From positions 1 through 13,771 of the forward strand of contig CAKVLT010000048.1 of assembly GCA_934757945.1 (NCBI GenBank): a DNA stretch of 13,771 nucleotides. Reading direction: 5' to 3'. A program made the translations under genes and the position numbers. Positions 7,832 to 13,771 of this stretch are shown piece after piece. The notes under the pieces are model-generated. The model was not told the DNA's origin and ran no database searches. It worked only from the letters and a program-made list of their open reading frames with translations. The stretch's first letter is position 1, and each line of letters begins with the position of its first letter. Source of the stretch: an uncultured Bulleidia sp. Its GTDB lineage: Bacteria > Bacillota_I > Bacilli_A > Erysipelotrichales > Erysipelotrichaceae.

Positions 7832-8762
7832 AGATTCAAAATGGTTTAACTGGATGGTAACCATCTTATGCATCATGATTGTAGTGTGTGCTATTCTTGG
7901 TATTCGCTCTACTACAGAGGTGGTAAAGCCCAGAGTGACGGTAATTATCAGTGACAGCAGTAATGAAAGATGGGAGTCTTTAAAGCTGGGTTTAAAACAG
8001 GCTGCACAGGATGAAAATGTTGAACTGAATATTCTTTCTACAGAGTATTTTGATACTCTGGAGGAAGAGGAGAATATTATCCGTAATACGCTTTCTACTT
8101 CGAACGGTTTTGTTGTGGAATGGGTGCAGAGTCAAGGGATTTCTGACATACTTCACGATATGATTTATGCAGGCCCTGTAGTACAGATCAATACACCACA
8201 GGATGTAAGAGAAAAGGCGTATGGTATTCAGATTCTTCCTCAGAATGCACAGGTTGGGAAATCACTTGCCAGTGAAGTACTTCTGAACTGCAAGGAAGAC
8301 ATACAGGGAAAGAACATAGGTATTCTTACAGGTAATACAAAGTCTTTGATGTACAAGGAAAGAACTGAGGCTTTTAAGTCAGTTATGGAATTTTATGGTG
8401 CAGTTATCCAAAGTGAAGAGGCTTCTTTTGGGGATATGCAGTTAGAAGGACTGGATATTCTTGCAATCATGGATCCTCTTGGAATGGAAGATGTCATCAG
8501 TCAGAATCTGCCTTCATCTTTGAAAGTGTATGGAGTAGGAGGAAGTATTTCTGATCTGTATGCTGTGGATACAGGTTATGTGCAATCACTGGTTGTGGTG
8601 GATGAATATTACACAGGATATGAGGCTATATTGAACCTTTCCAGAAAAATGCATAATCGTTTCTATTCGATGCAGGGAAGTGTGGCACCCTACTATGTGG
8701 TGAATCAGAATAATCTGTATTCTGCAGATAATCAGAAATTATTGTTTTTAGACAGAGGGTGA
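7824..8762 (+). CDS. Membrane-anchored periplasmic-binding-fold protein, probable sensor partner
   Basis: Divergent sugar-binding-protein-like product of 312 residues. The ATG at 7824 follows GAAGGTGG (7811-7818) and overlaps the end of the kinase gene by 8 bases; a GTG at 7815 would lie inside that ribosome site. A single uncleaved-looking helix (about 7-27) anchors it, with no lipobox. The rest resembles a type I binding fold: VTVIISDSSNERWESLKLGLKQAA (38-61), KNIGILTGNTKSLMYKERTEAFKSV (163-187) and VVVDEYYTGYEAI (257-269). It lacks the calcium loop and the NND and D/N sugar contacts of MglB. No permease or ATPase is attached to it. The arrangement is like that of XylFII, a membrane-bound binding protein that presents xylose to LytS in Clostridium. 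A sensory role is inferred and its ligand is unknown. Confidence 0.85.
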   Translation: MNKDSKWFNWMVTILCIMIVVCAILGIRSTTEVVKPRVTVIISDSSNERWESLKLGLKQAAQDENVELNILSTEYFDTLEEEENIIRNTLSTSNGFVVEWVQSQGISDILHDMIYAGPVVQINTPQDVREKAYGIQILPQNAQVGKSLASEVLLNCKEDIQGKNIGILTGNTKSLMYKERTEAFKSVMEFYGAVIQSEEASFGDMQLEGLDILAIMDPLGMEDVISQNLPSSLKVYGVGGSISDLYAVDTGYVQSLVVVDEYYTGYEAILNLSRKMHNRFYSMQGSVAPYYVVNQNNLYSADNQKLLFLDRG

Positions 8763-8766
8763 GAAG

Positions 8767-9768
8767 ATGTATAAACTGCTGTTAGTATTATGTCTGAGTG
8801 TGAATATATTGAGCGGCTGTGCCGGTTCTCGTAAACAGGACCCTGATTTTAAAATTGGCGTAACTGTGTATGATGCCTATGACACATTCATTTCTTCTAT
8901 CACGGGATATCTTCAAAGTGAGTTTGAACAAGATGATCAGTTCAATGTGGAAATTCAGGATGCCAGACAGGATCAGCTGAAACAGAATGAACAGGTGAAA
9001 GATTTACTGGCCTCCGGTGTGGATGTTTTATGTGTGAATCTGGTAGACCGTACAGCTCCTAAAAAAATTATCAATCTTGCCAAAGAGGCAAATGTGCCAG
9101 TCATTTTCTTTAACAGAGAACTTGTAGAGGAAGATCTGCTGACATGGACAAAACTGTATTATGTTGGTGCTCGTGCAAGAGAATCTGGAGAAATGGAAGG
9201 TGAAATTGCTGCAGAAGCCTGTAAAAAAGAAGAGACGGATAAAAATCAGGATGGTGTCATTCAGTATGTCATTCTGGAAGGTGAAGCCATCCATCAGGAT
9301 ACTGCCATACGTACAGATTATTCTGTTAGAACGATAGAAGAAAATGGAGTAAACCTGGAGAAGCTTGCGGCAAGTATTGCCAACTGGAACAGAAGAGAGG
9401 CACAGACAAAAATGAACCAGTTCTTAGAAGAATGCGGTGACTCCATAGAACTGGTTATTGCGAATAATGATGATATGGCACTGGGGGCTATAGATGCTTT
9501 GCAGGATGCTGGTATTCCTGGAGAACAATGGCCTGTGATTACAGGTATTGACGGAACGGATGTAGGTTTACAGGCTGTGAAAGAAGGTAAGATGGCCGGT
9601 ACGGTATTTAACGATGCACAGGGGCAGGCAAAAAGCATTGCGGATCTTGCTGTGCGTCTTGCTAAAGGAATGAGCCTTGAACCACTGCATATGGAACAGG
9701 AAAAGTATATTTTCCTCCCATATCAGATAGTGACACCGGAAAATGTGTCAGATTATATGGATGACTGA
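8767..9768 (+). CDS. Second MglB-like galactose/glucose-binding lipoprotein
   Basis: Paralogue of the first gene in the operon, 333 residues, with lipobox LSGC (Cys18) for membrane anchoring. All galactose/glucose contact positions known from E. coli MglB have matches: D39 and F41, N91, H176, D178, R182, W207, N233/N234, D262 and N282. The calcium loop DKNQDGVIQ (158-166) is closer to the E. coli loop than that of the transport MglB, and unlike it this protein keeps the His152 equivalent. It starts 4 bases after the preceding stop, with GAGGGTGAG as ribosome site, and is last in the sensory operon, far from mglAC. It may serve the kinase, act as an alternative binding protein for MglAC, or both. 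Confidence 0.9.
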   Translation: MYKLLLVLCLSVNILSGCAGSRKQDPDFKIGVTVYDAYDTFISSITGYLQSEFEQDDQFNVEIQDARQDQLKQNEQVKDLLASGVDVLCVNLVDRTAPKKIINLAKEANVPVIFFNRELVEEDLLTWTKLYYVGARARESGEMEGEIAAEACKKEETDKNQDGVIQYVILEGEAIHQDTAIRTDYSVRTIEENGVNLEKLAASIANWNRREAQTKMNQFLEECGDSIELVIANNDDMALGAIDALQDAGIPGEQWPVITGIDGTDVGLQAVKEGKMAGTVFNDAQGQAKSIADLAVRLAKGMSLEPLHMEQEKYIFLPYQIVTPENVSDYMDD

Positions 9769-10325
9769 TAGGCTTCCCAGTATTCCTGACCATTTTCAAT
9801 CATCTGAATAAATGTATTTACAAGAATGGAATGCAGAATACTGCATTCTTTTTCTAAGTGAAAAGATTCCGGGAAAAGACGCGTCATAGTATCAATGTCA
9901 TGACATAGGCGCAGCGCAGTATTTTTATCACTGACTCTGGCTATGCCAAAGGCAACACTTCTGTAAGAAGAACTCTCTGTACAGATGGTGATCCAGGTTC
10001 TTGCAAAATCCTTCCATTCTTCCTTGAGGATTTCAGAATATGGATATTCAAGAACACACAGCTGTGTAAGTAAAGCACGCAGCTGTTTTTCCTTTAGCTT
10101 TCTGTTGAAAAAATGAACTGGCTCAGTGGTCAGGGTTTTCAGCTGCAGCCAGACGGACATAAAGCTATCTGCATAAGATTCAGAATATCTTTTTTCAAAG
10201 ACTTCCAGTCTTTCTGTATCCTTATGCTGCAGTAAATATGTTTTCTTTAATGCGGGAGTAGGTATTTCATGATAATGTAATGGCCAGTCCTGATTGTAAT
10301 CTTCTGTAATCGTTTGTTTTAACAT
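9753..10325 (-). CDS. Hypothetical protein, 190 residues
   Basis: I do not recognise this protein. It is soluble, rich in charged and aromatic residues (WPLHYHEIPTPALKKTYLLQ near the start), and probably largely helical, with no signal peptide, membrane segment, Cys cluster or catalytic motif. It runs opposite to its neighbours and its 3' end overlaps the second binding-protein gene by 16 bases; no terminator is visible between the converging genes. The ATG at 10325 has no Shine-Dalgarno match. A TACAAT box lies only 6 bases upstream, which would fit a nearly leaderless message. The next Met is about 50 residues further in, so the annotated start is the best available. The frame is long and uninterrupted where no strong gene lies on the other strand, which supports it being real. 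Confidence 0.7.
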   Translation of the reverse strand: MLKQTITEDYNQDWPLHYHEIPTPALKKTYLLQHKDTERLEVFEKRYSESYADSFMSVWLQLKTLTTEPVHFFNRKLKEKQLRALLTQLCVLEYPYSEILKEEWKDFARTWITICTESSSYRSVAFGIARVSDKNTALRLCHDIDTMTRLFPESFHLEKECSILHSILVNTFIQMIENGQEYWEAYQSSI

Positions 10326-10383
10326 AACAGTATTGTAACACTGAAACAGGCAAAAGAAGTGAGTAACAGAACAAAGTGAAGGG

Positions 10384-10400
10384 AATGTATACAGTACATT
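10384..10400. repeat. Inverted repeat AATGTA-N5-TACATT
   Basis: A 6-pair dyad (10384-10389 with 10395-10400) lies about 60 bases upstream of the minus-strand 190-residue gene, in otherwise unexplained sequence between that gene and the tRNA terminator. It is operator-like in size, but no regulator can be assigned. Confidence 0.3.
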
Positions 10401-10437
10401 TTCGTATTTGCTTCGGGTATTGTTATTTTTATGTTTT

Positions 10438-10475
10438 AGGTAAGAAAAGAAAAAGTCCTTTATGTAAGGACTTTT
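10438..10475 (-). terminator. Terminator of the tRNA-Thr gene
   Basis: A perfect 10-pair stem (10451-10460 with 10466-10475, 5-base loop) is followed, reading on the minus strand, by the T-rich run TTTTTCTTTTCTT. It lies 5 bases beyond the 3' end of the tRNA and ends its transcript before the 190-residue gene. Confidence 0.85.
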
Positions 10476-10480
10476 AAGTA

Positions 10481-10553
10481 TGCCGACTATCGGAATCGAA
10501 CCAACGACCTACTCATTACGAATGAGTTGCTCTACCAACTGAGCTAAGTCGGC
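10481..10553 (-). tRNA. tRNA-Thr (anticodon CGT)
   Basis: The 73-base gene folds into a full cloverleaf. The acceptor stem is GCCGACT with AGTCGGC, the D-arm is GCTC/GAGC, the anticodon stem is ACTCA/TGAGT with loop TTCGTAA, and the T-arm is GTTGG-TTCGATT-CCGAT. The anticodon CGT (plus-strand 10518-10520) reads the threonine codon ACG. The discriminator base is A and the 3' CCA is not encoded, so it must be added by nucleotidyltransferase. Confidence 0.96.
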
Positions 10554-10564
10554 GTGGCTATGCT

Positions 10565-10593
10565 ATTATACTTAAAGAACTATTAGTTTTCAA
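10565..10593 (-). promoter_or_regulatory. Strong sigma-A promoter of tRNA-Thr
   Basis: On the minus strand TTGAAA (10588-10593) and TATAAT (10565-10570) are separated by exactly 17 bases. The -10 box ends 11 bases before the tRNA 5' end, leaving a very short leader for RNase P. The -35 box sits beside the ribosome site of the oppositely transcribed phosphatase gene. Confidence 0.88.
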
Positions 10594-10606
10594 TAAGGAG
10601 AGTAGT

Positions 10607-11332
10607 ATGAGGATTATGATTGTAAGGCATGGAGAGCCTGATTATGCCAGAGATTCTTTGACAGGAAAAGGATGGAGAGAAGCAGAATATTTAAGTGAAA
10701 GACTGTGCAGAGAACATATTGATGCTTTTTATGTATCACCGTTAGGAAGGGCACGGGATACGGCCTCCTGTACTTTAAAAAAATATCCTGCAGAAGGTAA
10801 ACAACTGGAATGGTTACAGGAATTTCCTCCCAGAGTGAATGTGCCGCATAGAGGTGTTGGATGCAGTTGGGACTGGTATCCAAAGGATTGGAGTGTAAGA
10901 GAAAGGTTCTACGACAAAAATCATTGGTTTGAAGAACCAGAGATGGCAGAGGGGCATGTGAAACAGCAATACGATCTTGTCTGTAACGGTTTAGACGCCT
11001 TGCTGAAACAACATGGTTACGAAAGAGAGGGAAATGTATATAACGTGGTAAATGCTAACCATGATACGATTTGTCTTTTTTGTCATTTTGGTGTGGAAAT
11101 GGTTATACTGTCACATCTGTCAGGTATTTCCTGTATGCCTTTATGGCATAGCTTTGTGGCAGCTCCTGCAAGTGTAACTACAATATATACAGAAGAAGTT
11201 GAAAAAGGTATTGCGGCATTCAGAATTCAAAGCTTTGGAGACATATCTCATTTGTATGCGGCAAAAGAAACACCATCTTTTGCGGCAAGATTTGATGAAT
11301 GTTATGGAGATAATACAAAGTGGAAGGAGTAA
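10607..11332 (+). CDS. Histidine phosphatase (phosphoglycerate mutase-like) family protein
   Basis: Cytoplasmic enzyme of the branch that uses a phospho-histidine intermediate to hydrolyse phosphate esters; the substrate is unknown. It has 241 residues. The catalytic motif RHGE is at 7-10 (nucleophile H8), the phosphate-binding SPLGRARDTA at 44-53 (R48), a probable general acid E72 in LQEFPP, and the second catalytic His in CHFG (H160). Residues 78-125, rich in Trp and His, form an insertion that may define the substrate. AAGGAG (10595-10600) lies 6 bases before the ATG. Its end overlaps the next gene by 13 bases, so the two phosphatases are probably co-transcribed. No link to galactose metabolism can be read from the sequence. 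Confidence 0.88.
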   Translation: MRIMIVRHGEPDYARDSLTGKGWREAEYLSERLCREHIDAFYVSPLGRARDTASCTLKKYPAEGKQLEWLQEFPPRVNVPHRGVGCSWDWYPKDWSVRERFYDKNHWFEEPEMAEGHVKQQYDLVCNGLDALLKQHGYEREGNVYNVVNANHDTICLFCHFGVEMVILSHLSGISCMPLWHSFVAAPASVTTIYTEEVEKGIAAFRIQSFGDISHLYAAKETPSFAARFDECYGDNTKWKE

Positions 11333-11985
11333 TATTTGATTTTAACGGCACATTGTTCTTCGATAATCCCAAACATATTTTAGCCTGGTCCAGGATATCT
11401 CAGGACATTCGTCATCGTGGCATCAGTGAAGAGGAACTGCATGAACATATCAATGGTGTTCCCAATAATAAAGTGATTGCCTATATGTATGATGGCGAAT
11501 GTACAAAGGAAGAACTCAAGAAGTATTCAGAATTAAAAGAAGCATATTATCGTGAATTCTGTAAAGAAGATATGGAAAGCTTTCATCTTGTAAAAGGTGC
11601 TGAACAGTATTTTGAGTTTCTTAAGAAAACGCACATTCCTTTTACGATTGCGTCGGCTTCCATTAAACCAAACATTGATTTCTTTGTGGAGTCCTTTCAT
11701 CTGGATACCTGGATGGATTCCTCTGCTATTGTGTATGATGATGGAACCTATGAAAATAAGGTGGCAATGTTTAAAAAAGCTGCACATATTCTACATGTGG
11801 ACATTGCGGACTGCATGATTATTGAAGACAGCATCAGCGGTATTCAAAGTGCGTATCAGGCAGGGTGTCACAATATTGTGGTTGTGAATTCTGCCAATAG
11901 GAAGGAAGAATATGAAAAATTACCGGGAGTGGTAAAAGTGATGGATTCTTTTGAAGAAATGGTGCGGGATACAGAAAGTGTATAA
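11320..11985 (+). CDS. HAD-family phosphatase (beta-phosphoglucomutase-like)
   Basis: Predicted sugar-phosphate-type phosphatase or mutase of 221 residues, starting with GTG inside the 3' end of the preceding gene; GGAG at 11306-11309 is 10 bases upstream. The HAD core has motif I IFDFNGTL with nucleophile D7, motif II around S112 in TIASAS, a motif III Lys in NKVAMFKK (147-153), and motif IV IIEDSISGIQSA with E169/D170. Residues 15-85 form a helical cap, as in beta-phosphoglucomutase relatives. The second Asp of the usual DxDGT motif is Asn9. This residue normally acts as acid/base, so turnover or substrate may differ from standard members. I would not assign a substrate. Confidence 0.87.
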   Translation: MEGVIFDFNGTLFFDNPKHILAWSRISQDIRHRGISEEELHEHINGVPNNKVIAYMYDGECTKEELKKYSELKEAYYREFCKEDMESFHLVKGAEQYFEFLKKTHIPFTIASASIKPNIDFFVESFHLDTWMDSSAIVYDDGTYENKVAMFKKAAHILHVDIADCMIIEDSISGIQSAYQAGCHNIVVVNSANRKEEYEKLPGVVKVMDSFEEMVRDTESV

Positions 11986-11986
11986 G

Positions 11987-12013
11987 AAGAGGAGAGGATG
12001 ACCTGTCCTCTTT
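11987..12013 (+). terminator. Weak terminator-like hairpin after the HAD gene
   Basis: AGAGGA (11993-11998) can pair with TCCTCT (12006-12011), or AAGAGGA (11987-11993) with TCCTCTT (12006-12012), just past the stop codon. Only three T residues follow, so termination may be inefficient. Confidence 0.4.
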
Positions 12014-12134
12014 GAAAAAGTACTGTGAAAGACAGAAACGAAAGAATGAAAAGTAAAGACAGATACATGGTTTTTGTATCCATGATATTTATAGATATTT
12101 CTAAAAAATATAAAGTTCATTCAGGAAAGGGTAT

Positions 12135-12157
12135 TGATATACTTTACAATAGAGGTG
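12135..12157 (+). promoter_or_regulatory. Putative extended -10 promoter and ribosome site of galT
   Basis: TGATATACT (12135-12143) fits an extended -10 element (TG-N-TATACT), but no good -35 box lies 17 bases upstream. A second -10-like TACAAT is at 12145-12150, very close to AGAGGTG (12151-12157), the ribosome site 4 bases before the ATG. The remainder of the 11986-12161 gap holds alternative small hairpins around 12062-12084 but no cre site. Confidence 0.35.
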
Positions 12158-12161
12158 CGTT

Positions 12162-13643
12162 ATGATTCAGGAAAACATTCAACAATTATTAGAGTATGGA
12201 TTAGAACAGGGTATGATTAATGAAGAAGAATGGGACTACAGCTGTAATTTACTGCTGGATCTCTATAAGCTTGATCATTTCGAAAAACAGGAAGTGAAAA
12301 AAGAAGATTTTTATACTGTTTTAGATAATCTTGTACAGTATGCAGTAGATCAGAAGTGGATAGAAGATGATACTTCTACAGAAAGAGATTTATGGGATAC
12401 ACGTGTCATGAATTGCATTATGCCACGACCATCAGAAGTTATCAGAACTTTTAAGGAGAAATACGCAGCATCTGCTGAGGAAGCCACAGAGTATTTCTAT
12501 GCGCTTTCCATTCATTCCAACTATATTCGTAAAAACAGAACAGATAAGAATATCTGTTTCAACTATGACTATAAGTATGGAACAATGCAGATTACCATTA
12601 ACTTATCCAAGCCGGAGAAAGATCCTAAAGAGATTGCCAAGGCTAAGCTGATGAAGAGTACGGGCTATCCTAAGTGTCTGTTATGTAAGGAAAATGTGGG
12701 ATTTGCAGGGACTGCCAGTCATCCAGCAAGACAGACACACAGAATTATTCCGTTAGATCTTGCAGGGGATCACTATTTCCTGCAGTATTCTCCATATGTG
12801 TACTACAACGAGCACTGTATTGTTTTTAACGAAAACCATGTACCAATGGTGATTTCTAAAGAGACATTTAAGCATTTATTATCCTTTGTAGACCAGTTCC
12901 CACATTATTTGCTGGGCAGTAATGCAGATCTTCCTATTGTAGGAGGTTCTATTCTTACTCATGACCATTATCAGGGAGGAAGACATACTTTCCCTATGGA
13001 AAATGCAAAGGTATTAAAGCAATACACTGTCAAAGGCTATGAAGATGTGGAAGTGGAAATGCTGTACTGGCCTTTATCTACACTGCGTATCAAGTGTGCA
13101 GATAAGGAAAGAGTAATTGCTCTGGCAGACCATATTTTACAGACATGGATTCCATACAGTGATGAAAAAGCAGACATTCTTGCGTATACTGGGGAAACAA
13201 GACATAACACAATCACACCTATTGCAAGAAAGAAGAATGGTAAGTATGAAATGGATCTTGTTCTGAGAAATAACAGAACTACAGAACAGTATCCACTGGG
13301 TATCTTCCACCCACATCCTGAACATCACCATATCAAAAAAGAGAATATCGGTCTTGTGGAAGTGATGGGGCTTGCGGTATTACCTGCAAGATTAAAAACA
13401 GAACTGGAAGAGCTGGAACTTTGCCTGCTGGGCAAAAAGAATATTGCCGACTATCCAGAACTTGAAAAACATAAGGAATGGTTTGCATATCTGCAGACAT
13501 TATCCTTTGATGAAACAAATGTACATACAGTCTTAGAGGAAGAAGTGGCTAAGAAATATGTGCAGGTATTGGAAAATGCAGGTGTATACAAGATGGATGA
13601 AGAAGGTATACAGGCATTTGAAAGGTTTATCGGTGTCCTATGA
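12162..13643 (+). CDS. galT: UDP-glucose--hexose-1-phosphate uridylyltransferase, class II
   Basis: Leloir-pathway enzyme that exchanges UMP between UDP-glucose and galactose-1-phosphate, giving glucose-1-phosphate and UDP-galactose in the cytoplasm. The 493-residue length is that of the Bacillota class II enzymes, longer than the ~350-residue class I GalT. Diagnostic stretches are the CLLC pair (C172, C175), SHPARQTHRIIPL (186-198), NADLPIVGGSILTHDHYQGG (254-273) with the catalytic-type HDH at 267-269, and a His-rich segment at 383-390 before KKENIGLVEVMGLAVLP (392-408). The ATG follows AGAGGTG. The stop overlaps the galM start (ATGA), indicating one operon. galK and galE are not in the window. 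Confidence 0.95.
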   Translation: MIQENIQQLLEYGLEQGMINEEEWDYSCNLLLDLYKLDHFEKQEVKKEDFYTVLDNLVQYAVDQKWIEDDTSTERDLWDTRVMNCIMPRPSEVIRTFKEKYAASAEEATEYFYALSIHSNYIRKNRTDKNICFNYDYKYGTMQITINLSKPEKDPKEIAKAKLMKSTGYPKCLLCKENVGFAGTASHPARQTHRIIPLDLAGDHYFLQYSPYVYYNEHCIVFNENHVPMVISKETFKHLLSFVDQFPHYLLGSNADLPIVGGSILTHDHYQGGRHTFPMENAKVLKQYTVKGYEDVEVEMLYWPLSTLRIKCADKERVIALADHILQTWIPYSDEKADILAYTGETRHNTITPIARKKNGKYEMDLVLRNNRTTEQYPLGIFHPHPEHHHIKKENIGLVEVMGLAVLPARLKTELEELELCLLGKKNIADYPELEKHKEWFAYLQTLSFDETNVHTVLEEEVAKKYVQVLENAGVYKMDEEGIQAFERFIGVL

Positions 13644-13771
13644 CAGAAACGGCAAAAGAGCTGAGCAATGGCATGAAAGTCATTGAGATTTCCAATGAAT
13701 ATCTGAAAGTGAAAGTCTTAAACTATGGCTGTACAATTACAGAACTGTGGGTTAAGGATGCACATGGACAG
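13640..13771 (+). CDS. galM: Aldose 1-epimerase (galactose mutarotase), 5' part
   Basis: Only the first 44 codons are present; the frame runs off the right edge. The start ATG at 13640 shares ATGA with the galT stop. Residues 15-44 contain the N-terminal pattern of aldose 1-epimerases, ISNEYLKVKVLNYGCTITEL followed by WVKDAHGQ (compare lnyGatI...v.D..G). The enzyme interconverts alpha and beta anomers of galactose, supplying the alpha form to galactokinase. The position after galT and the match at the N-terminus make the call likely, but the catalytic residues lie outside the window. Confidence 0.8.
   Translation, partial: MTETAKELSNGMKVIEISNEYLKVKVLNYGCTITELWVKDAHGQ

Noticed and set aside
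9318..9638. Minus-strand open frame of 106 codons inside the second binding-protein gene
   Set aside because: The opposite strand encodes conserved sugar-binding motifs, and the shadow translation is rich in Ser, Ala and Cys with no recognisable features.
10441..10480. Hairpin near the tRNA as a CRISPR or mobile-element end
   Set aside because: It is a single stem-loop followed by a T-rich tract in the tRNA direction, so a tRNA terminator explains it; no repeats of it, no integrase and no duplicated tRNA 3' end are seen.
11868..12120. Two overlapping short minus-strand frames across the end of the HAD gene and the gap before galT
   Set aside because: Translations are Phe/Ser-rich, lack a ribosome site and differ in frame over the same bases, typical of chance frames in AT-rich DNA.

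Overview
The window looks like a low-GC, gut-type member of the Bacillota. The clues are AT-rich DNA, strong AGGAGG-type ribosome sites, lipoprotein-anchored binding proteins, a YesM/YesN-type two-component pair, a class II GalT, and a tRNA gene without an encoded CCA. Erysipelotrichia is my best guess for the class, but this is inference and no marker in the window fixes it.

Region 1 (1-415) holds a terminator-like hairpin for an upstream gene, then the control region of an mgl operon: a tandem AT-rich repeat, a probable cre site, a weak promoter and a strong ribosome site. Region 2 (416-4048) is a complete galactose/methyl-galactoside ABC importer: mglB (lipoprotein binding protein), mglA (double ATPase) and mglC (permease). 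Two hairpins lie between mglB and mglA, and a clear terminator/attenuator follows mglC.

Region 3 (4124-9768) is a tightly packed sensory cluster. It encodes a small three-helix membrane protein, a YesN-type AraC response regulator, a YesM/LytS-type sensor kinase with a large extracellular domain, a membrane-anchored periplasmic-binding-fold protein, and a second MglB-like lipoprotein. Neither extra binding protein has its own permease. The most economical reading is that one or both present sugar to the kinase, which signals to the regulator to control mglBAC. This resembles the described XylFII-LytS/YesN xylose system, but here it appears specialised for galactose/glucose and carries two candidate sensors. 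This is the most interesting part of the window.

Region 4 (9753-10593) runs on the minus strand: an unrecognised 190-residue protein that converges on and overlaps the sensory cluster, and a tRNA-Thr(CGT) gene with a near-perfect promoter and its own terminator. Region 5 (10607-11985) has two overlapping genes, a histidine-type phosphatase and a HAD-family phosphatase. Region 6 (12162-end) starts a Leloir-pathway unit: a class II galT overlapping by 4 bases the start of galM, which runs off the window. Sugar import, sensing and galactose-1-phosphate metabolism therefore lie side by side, although galK and galE are not in view.
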